Part shown: positions 8,641-16,652 of the stretch, one piece after another
Layout: each line of letters opens with the position of its first letter
Position numbering within the stretch: the first letter of the stretch is position 1
From: Onishia taeanensis
GTDB taxonomy: Bacteria > Pseudomonadota > Gammaproteobacteria > Pseudomonadales > Halomonadaceae
Assembly (NCBI RefSeq): GCF_003268885.1
Contig: NZ_QLSX01000003.1
Span: 342,388-406,387, forward strand
Direction of reading: 5' to 3'
Length of the DNA stretch: 64,000 nucleotides
The notes under the pieces: model-generated
What the model was told of the DNA's origin: nothing
The model's input: only the letters and a program-made list of their open reading frames with translations
The model's database searches: none
Translations under genes and position numbers: made by a program

Positions 8641-9618
8641 ATGCAGCTATTCGACCGGGCGGCGATCAGCGCGGCCGTGACGCTGGATCAGGACGCCCTG
8701 AGCGCCGTGGAAGCGGGCTTTGCGGCCCTGGGGCGCGGCGAGGCGGTGCAGCCGCCGATCCTGTCCATGGCCATCGAGGAGGCCAACGGCGAGGTCGACG
8801 TCAAGACCGCGCATATTCGCGGCTTTTCCCGTTTCGCGATCAAGGTAAGCCCCGGATTCTTCGATAATCCCAAGCGAGGGCTTCCCAGCCTCAATGGTCT
8901 GATGATGGTGTTCTCGGCCCAGACCGGCTTGGTCGAGGCGGTGCTGTTCGACGAGGGCTATCTGACCATGGTGCGTACCGCCCTGGCAGGCGCCATTGCC
9001 GCCAAACACCTGTCGCGGACCGACAGTCGCCGGGTCGCGGTGCTGGGAGCCGGTGAACAGGCTAAGCGGCAGGTCGAAGCGCTGCGTCTGGTGCGCGATA
9101 TCGAGGCCGTTGATCTCTGGGCGCGTCGGCCGGAGGCGGCGAATGACTGCGCCGAGCAACTGCGCGCCATGGGGCTTGCGGTGACGGTGCATGAAAGCGT
9201 CCGGGCCGCCTGCGCCGAGGCCGACATCATCGTCACCACCACACCGTCCCAGCAGCCGATTCTCAGTGCGGCGGACCTGCCCGAGGGTGTGCACGTCACC
9301 GCCATGGGCTCGGACAGCCCCGAGAAACGCGAACTCGATGCCAGCGTGCTGACCCGCGCCGATGCCTTCGTTTGCGACAGCCGAGCCCAGAGCGAACGTA
9401 ACGGCGAGCTCAAGGCCTTCGCCGGGTCCGCTGATGGACCTTCGGCCGGGAGCGGGGCCGATGGAGAGTTGCCTTTCAAGGTCTTCGAGCTGGGCCAAGT
9501 GATTGCCGAGGGCCAGCGCCTGAGACTGACGCCGGCGACCATTACGGTCTGTGATCTTACCGGCACCGGTGTGCAGGACACCGCCATCGCGGATTTCGCC
9601 CTCAGTCGCTTAACCTGA
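8641..9618 (+). CDS. eutC: Hydroxyectoine utilization protein EutC (ornithine cyclodeaminase family)
   Basis: A 325-aa member of the ornithine cyclodeaminase / mu-crystallin family. A dinucleotide-binding segment, VAVLGAGEQAKRQ, lies at about 137-149, and the family motifs IKVSPGFFDNP and GLPSLNGLMM are present near residues 68-92. Family members bind NAD(H) and act on amino- or imino-acid substrates. EutC is encoded beside EutB in hydroxyectoine degraders and is thought to act with EutA and EutB on the hydroxylated ectoine branch. The 46-bp gap to eutB and the good Shine-Dalgarno (AGGAGAGG) indicate one transcript. Plain ornithine cyclodeaminase is the alternative, less likely from context. 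Confidence 0.87.
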   Translation: MQLFDRAAISAAVTLDQDALSAVEAGFAALGRGEAVQPPILSMAIEEANGEVDVKTAHIRGFSRFAIKVSPGFFDNPKRGLPSLNGLMMVFSAQTGLVEAVLFDEGYLTMVRTALAGAIAAKHLSRTDSRRVAVLGAGEQAKRQVEALRLVRDIEAVDLWARRPEAANDCAEQLRAMGLAVTVHESVRAACAEADIIVTTTPSQQPILSAADLPEGVHVTAMGSDSPEKRELDASVLTRADAFVCDSRAQSERNGELKAFAGSADGPSAGSGADGELPFKVFELGQVIAEGQRLRLTPATITVCDLTGTGVQDTAIADFALSRLT

Positions 9619-9734
9619 GCCGTCTGGGCTTAGCCGTTTGGAATGAGTCCAGCGCTGGGGATATCTGCTAGGCCTTGGCTTGTCGCCAAGACTAAATGCT
9701 ACCAAGCTGTTGATCCGCTATTGATGCTGAACGG

Positions 9735-9760
9735 TTCTTCAGGACGCTTCTTCAGGTCGC
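9735..9760 (+). repeat. 13-bp tandem duplication after eutC
   Basis: TTCTTCAGGACGC (9735-9747) is followed at once by TTCTTCAGGTCGC (9748-9760), then a partial third copy. It lies in the 204-bp eutC to dehalogenase gap. Confidence 0.7.
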
Positions 9761-9822
9761 TTTCTTAGTATTAAGTACAAGTTCTAAGGTCTCTTTTTAA
9801 GTACTAGACACAAGGATGCACG

Positions 9823-10494
9823 ATGAGCAAACGCGTATTGGCCTTCGACGTCTATGGCACCCTGATCGATACCCACGGCGTGATCGCTGAACTGGAAGAG
9901 GCCCTGGGTGAGCGGGCAGCGGCCTTCTCTCAGCGCTGGCGTGACAAGCAGCTGGAGTACAGCTTCCGGCGAGGGTTGATGGGGGCCTATGCGCCTTTCT
10001 CCGACTGCACTCGTGAGGCGCTTGAGTTTACCGACCGTGCTCTGAGCGCTGGCCTTAGTGAGGGGCAGAAGGATCGCCTGATGGCTACCTACGGCAAGCT
10101 GCCGGCCTTTCCCGACGTCGCCGAGGCTCTCGAGCGCTTCACTCGGGCCGGGGTGACCTGCGTGGCCTTCTCCAACGGCACCCGCGAGGCGGTCGATGGG
10201 CTGCTGAGTCAGGCCGGGCTGCGCGATCACTTCGACGACATCGTAAGCGTCGATGAGATCAAGCGATTCAAGCCCGATCCTGCGGTCTATTCCCACCTGC
10301 GCGACCGCATGGAGAGCGAGGCCCAGGACACCTGGCTGATTTCCAGCAATCCCTTCGACGTGATCGGGGCCCGCCATGCCGGCCTGCATGCCGCCTGGAT
10401 AAGGCGCAGCGCCGAGGCACCCTTTGATGCCTGGGGCGGCGAGCCCGACTTCACGGTCGGCGATCTCTGGGAATTGGCCGATCGGCTTATCTAG
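9823..10494 (+). CDS. Haloacid dehalogenase, type II
   Basis: A 223-aa HAD-superfamily hydrolase that matches L-2-haloacid dehalogenase in length and motifs. The nucleophile is D9 in AFDVYGTLID, the second motif is FSNGT, the motif-III lysine is in KRFKPDP, and SSNPFDVIGA carries the acidic motif-IV region. Type II enzymes hydrolyse short 2-haloalkanoic acids with inversion. Many genomic homologues have no tested substrate, so a phosphatase-like role for an unknown metabolite is possible. It stands alone between eutC and a convergent regulator pair, with a hairpin just after its stop. Confidence 0.85.
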   Translation: MSKRVLAFDVYGTLIDTHGVIAELEEALGERAAAFSQRWRDKQLEYSFRRGLMGAYAPFSDCTREALEFTDRALSAGLSEGQKDRLMATYGKLPAFPDVAEALERFTRAGVTCVAFSNGTREAVDGLLSQAGLRDHFDDIVSVDEIKRFKPDPAVYSHLRDRMESEAQDTWLISSNPFDVIGARHAGLHAAWIRRSAEAPFDAWGGEPDFTVGDLWELADRLI

Positions 10495-10508
10495 GCGTCA
10501 TGCAGCAA

Positions 10509-10539
10509 CGACCGCCCCGGCCTCGCGCCGGGGCGGTCG
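10509..10539. terminator. Hairpin between convergent genes
   Basis: A 13-bp perfect stem (10509-10521 and 10527-10539) with a five-base loop lies 14 bases after the dehalogenase stop and 32 bases beyond the end of the opposing zinc-finger gene. It has no T run on either side, so it is probably a factor-assisted bidirectional terminator. Confidence 0.6.
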
Positions 10540-10570
10540 CTCAGGCTAGCCGTCAGCCATCGACGATGGA

Positions 10571-10792
10571 TCAGCGCCGGGTTGAGGTGTCGTCACCTTC
10601 GTCCGCGGGCGGCTCATCGTCGAAGCGACGGCCGGCCTGGTGCAGCAGGTCGAACTGGGCATTGCAGTGGCGACAGGCACGACACATGCCCAGGTGAAAG
10701 CGCAGCGAAAAGCGCTCGCCAAGGCTGAGTGTGGCGTCCAGACGCTTGGACATCAGCCGGGTCGCTTCCCGGCACATCATCACCTTGATCAT
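10571..10792 (-). CDS. Small zinc-finger (zf-HC2-like) putative anti-sigma factor
   Basis: A 73-aa protein with a conserved CRE...H...CRACRHC arrangement: C7, then H33 and C37-x2-C40 (FHLGMCRACRHC). This matches the zinc-binding anti-sigma (zf-HC2) signature. It has no membrane segment, so it would be a cytoplasmic factor. Its ATG overlaps the stop of the ECF sigma gene by four bases (ATGA), which indicates translational coupling. The pair therefore looks like a sigma/anti-sigma unit, possibly redox- or metal-responsive; the signal is not known. Confidence 0.75.
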   Translation of the reverse strand: MIKVMMCREATRLMSKRLDATLSLGERFSLRFHLGMCRACRHCNAQFDLLHQAGRRFDDEPPADEGDDTSTRR

Positions 10793-11397
10793 TTTTCTTG
10801 CTCCGACAGGCCGTGCTCCGAGAGATAGCCGCGCTCGATGCAGGCCCGCAGGCGCAGGCGAGCACGGTGCAGGATCACCCAGCAGTTGTTCTCTTTGAGC
10901 CCGGTCTCCTTGCAGATGTCCGCGGTGGAAAGTCCCATCAGTTCGCGCAGCGAGAAGACGCGGGCGATGTTCTCCGGCAGGGCAATCATGCAGGTGTCAA
11001 AGACCCGCCAGAAATGCTCGTTGGCGAAGGTGGCTTCCGGGTCGCCCCAGTCCGAGGGGCGGGCGGCGAGCTGCCAGTGCCCGCTCTGTTGAAACTGCCG
11101 GTCGATGGCCTCGTCGTCGCTTTCGTCGTCGAAGGGCTGCCACTTGCCCTGGCGGCGCTGGGCGCGCAGGGCATCTAGGATCTTGTACTTGAGGATGCCG
11201 AACACCCAGGTCTCGTAACCGGAACGCCCCGCGAAGTCGTCGTCCTTCTCGATGGCTGTGGCCAGCGCTTCCTGCACGGCATCCTCGGCCAGTGCCGGTT
11301 CCCTGAGCTGCAGCCGTGCGAAGGACACCAGCCGAGGCCGCACGGCCGCCAGGCGCTGCATCCTTGCGTTGGTGTCTTGCGTTGTTCCCGCCGCCAT
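10789..11397 (-). CDS. ECF-type sigma-70 family RNA polymerase sigma factor
   Basis: A 202-aa sigma factor with region 2 at about 22-90 (LAEDAVQEALATAIEK, then YETWVFGILKYKILDALR) and region 4 at about 135-190 (LPENIARVFSLRELMGLSTADI, then ENNCWVILHRARLRLRACIE). It resembles the group labelled TIGR02943, whose members are paired with a zinc-finger protein, as here. I chose the ATG at 11397 because AGGGGA lies five bases before it, rather than upstream alternatives in the 240-codon frame. Its own promoter probably lies in the 53 bases before it or inside the upstream transferase gene. Confidence 0.87.
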   Translation of the reverse strand: MAAGTTQDTNARMQRLAAVRPRLVSFARLQLREPALAEDAVQEALATAIEKDDDFAGRSGYETWVFGILKYKILDALRAQRRQGKWQPFDDESDDEAIDRQFQQSGHWQLAARPSDWGDPEATFANEHFWRVFDTCMIALPENIARVFSLRELMGLSTADICKETGLKENNCWVILHRARLRLRACIERGYLSEHGLSEQEK

Positions 11398-11450
11398 GTC
11401 ATCCCCTGTCGTCGATCGCTCTTCGTAGCATGATCCGCCGATGCGAAACA

Positions 11451-12077
11451 TCAAGGCGAGGTGTCTTGGTTCTGCCAGCGGGCCACATCTTCGGGCCGAT
11501 CGACGTCCCATACCTTGGCAGGCTGCGCGAGTCGCCAGCCCAGGCTGTCGGCTCGGGTCAGCGTCTGGGCAAGCACTCGATCACTGCCCCAGGCGATATC
11601 CGTGAAGAATGCCTGACAAGGCGCCCGCAGCCCCACCAGTGCATAGCCGCCGTCCTCGGCGGGCAGTAGCACGCCGTCATGGTGGGCCAGTGCCGCGTGA
11701 CAGTCGGCCAGCAGTTGAGGCGCCAGCACCGGGCAGTCGCTGCCCACCAAGAGTCCCGGGGCGCCCATGGCCTCGAGCGCCGTGAACATGCGCACGCCTA
11801 GGTCGCCCTCAGGCTGGGGGCGCAGGCTGATGCCATGGCGCTCGGCGAATTCCACGAACAGCGGGTGGTCATGCTCGAGGCTGGTCCACAGCACGATGCG
11901 GTGGGCCGGAGTGGCGGCCAGTGCGACCTTCAGGGTCTGACGTAGCAGCTGCTCGTGCAGCCTGGCCGCGGTCTCGGGGGCGAAGGTAGGGGTCAGCCGC
12001 GTCTTGACCCGTCCCGGCACGGGGGCCTTGGCGAGAATCGCCAAGGGGAAGCCGTCGTTAAGCGGATCAGCGTGCAT
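11451..12077 (-). CDS. TIGR04282-type (DUF2064) glycosyltransferase/nucleotidyltransferase
   Basis: A 208-aa protein with the DUF2064 signature: AILAKAPVPGRVKTRLTP at the N-terminus (a nucleotide-sugar loop), then GVRMFTALE, LLVGSDCPVL and LLPAEDGGYALVGL. The family is annotated as the arsenosugar biosynthesis-associated TIGR04282 group, but most members occur without arsenic genes and their substrate is unknown. It overlaps the upstream TIGR04283 gene by 11 bases, so the two are co-translated. No arsenic methyltransferase is seen in the window, so an arsenosugar role is not supported locally. Confidence 0.85.
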   Translation of the reverse strand: MHADPLNDGFPLAILAKAPVPGRVKTRLTPTFAPETAARLHEQLLRQTLKVALAATPAHRIVLWTSLEHDHPLFVEFAERHGISLRPQPEGDLGVRMFTALEAMGAPGLLVGSDCPVLAPQLLADCHAALAHHDGVLLPAEDGGYALVGLRAPCQAFFTDIAWGSDRVLAQTLTRADSLGWRLAQPAKVWDVDRPEDVARWQNQDTSP

Positions 12078-12777
12078 GGCGGTACTCCTCGGCCAGCCGT
12101 TGGCAGTCCTCGCCGCGCCAGTAGCGATAGCGCAGCCGCCACATCAGCAGCATGGTGACCCACAGGCCGTTGTTCTCCCAGCGTCGCCCGGAACTCACCA
12201 CCCGCGCGCGCAGGCAGGCCGGCCTCGATAGGTGTTTCAAGCGTTTGCTGATCTCGATGTCCTCCATCAGCGGTTGATCGGGATAGCCGCCCACGGCCTC
12301 GAAGGCGGCGCGGGTCATGAACAGGGCCTGGTCGCCGGTGGCGATGCCGGTGAGTCTCGAGCGCCAGTTCATGCAGAAGGCGATGACACCCAGCATGCTC
12401 TGCTCACCTGATAGGCGAATGTCGAAGCGCCCCCAGCAGCGTGAGCCAGACAAGGCCTTGGCGATCAGTCGGTCGGCACGGCGGGGCAGTTTCGTATCGG
12501 CGTGCAGGAACAAGAGCTGCTCGCCACGACTGGTCCGGGCGCCCAGGTTCATCTGCCTGGCGCGGCCCGGTTCGCTGGATAGCACTCGGCTGGCGTGGCG
12601 CTTGGCAATCGCCACGGTGTCGTCCTGGCTGCCGCCATCGACGACGATCAGCTCGACGCCGCACACCCACAGGCCGAGCAGGGCGGTCAGCTGGCTTTCG
12701 ATGCTGGCCGCCTCGTTCAGGGTGGGAATGATGATGCTCAGGCGCGGGGGGCGGGAGAGGACTATGGATACGGGCAT
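12067..12777 (-). CDS. TIGR04283-type family 2 glycosyltransferase
   Basis: A 236-aa GT2-fold glycosyltransferase. SIIIPTLNEAASIE opens the fold, VVDGGSQDDT is the nucleotide-binding acidic segment, FLHADTKLP is the DXD-like metal site, and MEDIEISKRL is the catalytic-base region. This is the partner commonly found beside TIGR04282 proteins. I chose ATG 12777 over the GTG two codons upstream. A pair of 17-bp tandem repeats lies just before it, in the gap to the ABC ATPase gene. The sugar donor and acceptor are unknown. Confidence 0.85.
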   Translation of the reverse strand: MPVSIVLSRPPRLSIIIPTLNEAASIESQLTALLGLWVCGVELIVVDGGSQDDTVAIAKRHASRVLSSEPGRARQMNLGARTSRGEQLLFLHADTKLPRRADRLIAKALSGSRCWGRFDIRLSGEQSMLGVIAFCMNWRSRLTGIATGDQALFMTRAAFEAVGGYPDQPLMEDIEISKRLKHLSRPACLRARVVSSGRRWENNGLWVTMLLMWRLRYRYWRGEDCQRLAEEYRHAR

Positions 12778-12796
12778 GGTCACTGGCTTGGACGAG

Positions 12797-12830
12797 GCAT
12801 GGATAGGGTCAATGCATGGATGGGGTCAAG
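12797..12830 (+). repeat. 17-bp tandem duplication at the end of the ABC ATPase gene
   Basis: Units at 12797-12813 and 12814-12830 share 15 of 17 bases (GCATGGATAGGGTCAAT against GCATGGATGGGGTCAAG). The second unit overlaps the stop region of the minus-strand ATPase gene. Confidence 0.75.
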
Positions 12831-13581
12831 GCTGGGCTCCCAGCTCGATGACCGGACCGCCGGCGGCCTTCGCATCGGCCGCATCGTGGGTCACCATCAG
12901 CGCCGGGAGGCCAAGGCGCTGCACCCGCGTGAAGACCAGCGAACGCATTTCTTGGCGCAGCGAGGCATCGAGCTTCGAGAAGGGCTCATCCAGCAGCATG
13001 GCACAGGGCTTTGAGAGCAGCACCCGCATCAGCGCCACCCGTGAGCGCTGGCCGCCAGATAGCGTGGTCGGGTCGCGGTCGGCGAAGCCGGCCATTCCGA
13101 TTTCTTCGAGCGCTGCCTCTATTTTCTCGTGTCGTGCCCGCCGAGTCTCTTTCCGGGACCCTTTCCCGGATGCATTCAAGGACTCCTTCCGGGGCATGCC
13201 GAAGGCCAGGTTGCCGCCGACGCTCAGGTGGGGGAAGAGCAGCGGGTCCTGAAACAACAGGCCCAGCTGGCGCGCCTCGGCCGGCAGGCGAGTCAGGTCG
13301 CTGTCATTGAGCAGCACCCGCCCCTGGCCGGTGAAGGCGGGCGCCAGGAAGCCGGCCAGGTAGGCAAGCAGGGTCGACTTGCCGACGCCTGACGGGCCCA
13401 TCAGCGTCAGCACCTCGCCCGGGGCGATGCGGGCATCCAGCGATAGCAGCGGGCGGCCGCCCTGGTCGATGCGTATGTCCTCGAGGATCAGGGCATGCCC
13501 GGTGGAAAGGCGGCCGTCTGACGTGCGCTCAGCGCTCGTATGGATAGCCCCGCTAGGGGAAAGGGTATCGAGAGGGGTCAC
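12826..13581 (-). CDS. ynjD: ABC transporter ATP-binding protein (YnjD-like)
   Basis: A 251-aa ATPase of an importer. Walker A is GPSGVGKST (about 78-86), the Q-loop is LLFQDPLLFP, the signature is LSGGQRSRVALMR, Walker B is MLLDEPFSKLD, and the switch histidine is in VTHDAADAKA. It follows the permease directly: its GTG start overlaps the permease stop (GTGA), which suggests translational coupling. The first 30 or so residues are not conserved ATPase sequence. Together with the permease and binding protein it matches the YnjBCD importer of unknown substrate; a thiamine-like ligand has been suggested for such systems by family resemblance only. Confidence 0.85.
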   Translation of the reverse strand: MTPLDTLSPSGAIHTSAERTSDGRLSTGHALILEDIRIDQGGRPLLSLDARIAPGEVLTLMGPSGVGKSTLLAYLAGFLAPAFTGQGRVLLNDSDLTRLPAEARQLGLLFQDPLLFPHLSVGGNLAFGMPRKESLNASGKGSRKETRRARHEKIEAALEEIGMAGFADRDPTTLSGGQRSRVALMRVLLSKPCAMLLDEPFSKLDASLRQEMRSLVFTRVQRLGLPALMVTHDAADAKAAGGPVIELGAQP

Positions 13582-15275
13582 GGATTGAGTACTCCACTTC
13601 GGTGACGCATCAGCAGGCGGGGCAGGGCCAGGGCCAGGGTGAAGCCCAGGGCCGGCAGCAGCAGCTGCATCAGTGCATAGACGGCGGTCAGGCGGCGGTC
13701 GCCACCGCTTGCCAGGCTTACCGCCTCGGTAGTCAGCGTGGACAGGCGACCGGCGCTCATCAGCAGAGTCGGCAGATACTGGCCGACGCTTACCGAGAAG
13801 CCGACCGCCGCGGCGGTCAGGATCGGAACCGTCAGCAGCGGCAGGCGTACGCGCACAAAGAGGCTGGCCGGGGAATGGCCGAGGCTCGCCGCCACCTGTG
13901 CCCAGCGAGGGTCCAGACGCCGATAGCTCTCGGCAAGCGACAGGAAGACATAGGGCAGCACGAAGAGGCTATGGGCCAGAATCACGGCCAATGCTCCCGG
14001 GGCCAGGCCGGCCTGAACCTGCAGCTGGACCAGACCGAACAGGAAGGCGACCGGCGGTACGACTAACGGCAGATACAGCACCAGTTCTGCCCAGGCGGCC
14101 ATGCCACGGTTGCGCAGATGCTCGGCCTCCAGAGCGCCGACGGTCAATACCAGCGACAGCCCGGTGGCGGCCAGGCCGATCAGCGCCGTCTGTGCCAGCG
14201 GGTCCTTGAGGCCGGGCAGCGCCCCCTGCCAGGCGTGCAGGCTCAAGGGGTTTGGCAGCGCTGCCGGGAAGGGCCACCAGGCGGCCAGTGACCACAGCAC
14301 CAACCCCACGAGGCTGCCGCCGAGCAGCAGGACGGCCAGCAGGGTGGTGAGCCCGCCGGCGCCGGCCCACAGACGGTCGCCGGCCTGGCGGCGGCCGCTG
14401 GTCAGGGCGGTCCGGGTCAGGCGTGCGACCAGTCGTTCGCCGAGCCACCACAGGCCGAGCGCCGCCAGGGTCACGCCGAGCTGCAACAGGGCCGCCGCCG
14501 AGGCGACGAAGCGCATGGAAAGGTCCGGGTCGTTGATCCAGCGCACCACCGCCACTGCGAGCGGCGGCGGGGTGGTGGGGCCGAGGATCATGGCCACTTC
14601 GACATTGGCGGAGGCGAAGGCGATCACCGCATAGATCGGCAGGCGAATCAGTGGGTAGAGCCCCGGCAGCACCGCCTTGGCGAAGGCGGTGACTGGCGCA
14701 TAGCCCAGCGAGCGGGCCAGCCGCAGCCGTGCCTGGGCCTGGCACTGGGGCAGGGCGGCCAGGCTCATCAGTAACAGAAAGGGCACCTCCTTGATGACCA
14801 GGCCGATGGTGAGGCCCAGGCCCCAGGGGTCGCCGGGGAAGAGATAGTCCGGCGGCGTGTCCCAGCCGCTGGGCCAGGGGGAGATCATACGGCTGGCGAG
14901 CCCCGAGGGGGTAAGCAGGAAGGCAATGCCGATGGCGGCAGCGGCATGTGGCACCGCCAGCAGGGGCGACAGCAGTCGTCTCACCAGGGCCAGGGCCCGT
15001 GTCTCGGCGAAGGCGCCGAGAAACAGCATGACGATGGCCAGCGAGATCAGCGAACTGGCAAGCCCGGCGCTCAGGCTCAGGCGCACCATGTCGGCAAGTC
15101 CCGGCGTCGCCACCAGGGTCCGCCAGTGCTCAAGGGTCAGTTCATCGCCGCCGAGTGCCGGCAGCCAGCCCAGCGCCGGGGCTAGAATCCCGGCGAGTCC
15201 CCCGGCCACCGGCAGGCTGAGCAGGGCCATGGCGAGCCAGGGGATGGTGCGGATGGTCGGTGAGAAGAGGCGCAT
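13578..15275 (-). CDS. ynjC: ABC transporter permease, fused double-domain (YnjC-like)
   Basis: A 565-aa membrane protein containing two consecutive importer permease halves of about 250 residues each, with about 12 hydrophobic segments. Each half has an EAA-type loop contacting the ATPase: LRLARSLGYAPVTAFAKAVLP (near 210-230) and AQVAASLGHSPASLFVRVRLP (near 470-490). Such fused permeases are typical of YnjC and the related ThiP/FbpB families. I chose the ATG at 15275, four bases past the binding-protein stop, rather than a much longer upstream frame that would overlap that gene. It forms the middle of a binding protein-permease-ATPase operon. Confidence 0.87.
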   Translation of the reverse strand: MRLFSPTIRTIPWLAMALLSLPVAGGLAGILAPALGWLPALGGDELTLEHWRTLVATPGLADMVRLSLSAGLASSLISLAIVMLFLGAFAETRALALVRRLLSPLLAVPHAAAAIGIAFLLTPSGLASRMISPWPSGWDTPPDYLFPGDPWGLGLTIGLVIKEVPFLLLMSLAALPQCQAQARLRLARSLGYAPVTAFAKAVLPGLYPLIRLPIYAVIAFASANVEVAMILGPTTPPPLAVAVVRWINDPDLSMRFVASAAALLQLGVTLAALGLWWLGERLVARLTRTALTSGRRQAGDRLWAGAGGLTTLLAVLLLGGSLVGLVLWSLAAWWPFPAALPNPLSLHAWQGALPGLKDPLAQTALIGLAATGLSLVLTVGALEAEHLRNRGMAAWAELVLYLPLVVPPVAFLFGLVQLQVQAGLAPGALAVILAHSLFVLPYVFLSLAESYRRLDPRWAQVAASLGHSPASLFVRVRLPLLTVPILTAAAVGFSVSVGQYLPTLLMSAGRLSTLTTEAVSLASGGDRRLTAVYALMQLLLPALGFTLALALPRLLMRHRSGVLNP

Positions 15276-15279
15276 CGGG

Positions 15280-16551
15280 TCACTGGCTGCCGTAACGCTC
15301 GAGCCAGGCCGCCTCGAGGCGTTCCATCCAGCTCGGGTGCGGCTCGGGAAGCGTCTTCGACAAGGCGCCGGCGGGCAGGGCGGCCGGGTTGTCACTGTCG
15401 TCGATGAAGGTCGCGCGCACCTCGTCGCTCACTGCGTCCATATCGAGTACCGTGCGATCGCCCCACACGGCCGGGTCCTGCTTGTGTGCCTGGGCTTCCG
15501 GCGAGAGCAGGAAGTTGGCGGTCACCAGGGCGCCGGCCTTATGGCTTGCATTGAAGGGAATGGCGACGAAGTGCACATTGCCCAGGGTGCCAGCGTCGAG
15601 CACGTAGCTGCGGGTGGTGGGCGGCAGCTGGAAGTCGGCCACGGCCGCGGCCGGCTCGGAGGGGATGAAGGTAAAGGCCAGGCTCAGCTCGCCGTCGCCC
15701 ATCAGGCGCTTCATTTCGGGGCCGCTGGTCGGGAAGTTGCGTCCCTCGCGCCACAGATAGGGGTGCAGAGCGTCGAGATAGTCCCACAGCGGGGCAGTGA
15801 CGGTGGCGAAGTCGCTCTCCTCTACCGGCTGATAGAGCGGCGCGGTGTCCGGGGTCAGCTCGATCAGGGCTTGTTTGAGGAAGGTGCTGCCGGTGAAGTC
15901 GGGCACCAGGGGATAGGTGAAGCGACCCGGGTGGGCGCGTGCCCAGTCGAGCAGTTCTGCCATGGAGCTCGGCGGGGTCTCGACGCGGGCGCTGTCGTAG
16001 TAGAAGGTCAACTGCGCCTTGCCCCAGGGCGCCTCGAAGCCTTCGGTGGGCACCGTGAAGTCGACGCGCACTTCCGGGTTGGCATCGGCACGAGTCAGGG
16101 CGTAATGAGGCAGGGCCTCGGCGAAGGGGCCAAACAGCAGGTCGTTGTCCTTCATGGCGGCGAAATTCTCGCCGTTGATCCAGATCAGATCGATGGCACC
16201 CTCATCGAGGTTGCCTGCGGCCTTCTCCGCGATGACCCGCGAGACCGCCGTGCCGGTATCGCTGAGCTTGACGTGTACCAGTTCGATGTCGTGGCGTGCC
16301 TCGAGCTCGTCGGCGACCCAGGACAGGTAGTCGTTGGTGCGGCTATCTCCGCCCCAGGCGTTCCAGTAGACCGTCTGTCCCTGGGCGGCCTGTTCGATGG
16401 CGGTCCAGTCATCCAGCGCCAGCGCGTCGTCCTGGGCGAGGCTCGGCAAGGCGGTGGCGAGGGCAGTGGCAGATAGAGTAGCCACGGCAATCGAGCGGCC
16501 GAAATAGCCAGTGAACGAGCGCGAGCGGGCAAGGGGGGCAATCCGGTGCAT
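15280..16551 (-). CDS. ynjB: ABC transporter substrate-binding protein (YnjB-like)
   Basis: A 423-aa periplasmic binding protein with an N-terminal signal peptide (about 1-39, ending ALPSLAQ). The mature part starts with the YnjB-type motif VYWNAWGGDSRTNDYLSWV, and IDLIWINGENFAAMKDNDLLFGPF is the hinge region of the family. It is the first gene of the importer operon. The ligand is unknown; YnjB-like proteins resemble thiamine- and iron-binding proteins in fold. No TPP riboswitch-like leader is apparent upstream, which argues weakly against thiamine. Confidence 0.85.
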   Translation of the reverse strand: MHRIAPLARSRSFTGYFGRSIAVATLSATALATALPSLAQDDALALDDWTAIEQAAQGQTVYWNAWGGDSRTNDYLSWVADELEARHDIELVHVKLSDTGTAVSRVIAEKAAGNLDEGAIDLIWINGENFAAMKDNDLLFGPFAEALPHYALTRADANPEVRVDFTVPTEGFEAPWGKAQLTFYYDSARVETPPSSMAELLDWARAHPGRFTYPLVPDFTGSTFLKQALIELTPDTAPLYQPVEESDFATVTAPLWDYLDALHPYLWREGRNFPTSGPEMKRLMGDGELSLAFTFIPSEPAAAVADFQLPPTTRSYVLDAGTLGNVHFVAIPFNASHKAGALVTANFLLSPEAQAHKQDPAVWGDRTVLDMDAVSDEVRATFIDDSDNPAALPAGALSKTLPEPHPSWMERLEAAWLERYGSQ

Positions 16552-16616
16552 GGCGAGAGTCCTTGTGTTGAACTGATACGGCGATGATCTTTTACGGTGA
16601 TGAGCATTGCACAGTA

Positions 16617-16652
16617 AGGCGCTTGGTCAGGCGCTTGAGAAGGCGCGTCAGG
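16617..16652 (+). repeat. Three 12-bp tandem repeats at the end of the kinase gene
   Basis: Units 16617-16628, 16629-16640 and 16641-16652 share AGGCGCTTGGTC-type sequence (consensus AGGCGCTTGAGA). The last unit runs into the stop end of the minus-strand phosphotransferase gene. Confidence 0.75.

Noticed and set aside
14857..16476. A 539-codon plus-strand ORF
   Set aside because: It lies antisense to the YnjC/YnjB-like genes, which have clear family motifs and signal sequence. The long frame is a by-product of high-GC codon use.
16552..16647. Possible TPP riboswitch before the ynjB-like gene
   Set aside because: No thiamine-box-like conserved core (such as CTGAGA) is visible on the coding strand; the sequence holds only short direct repeats.
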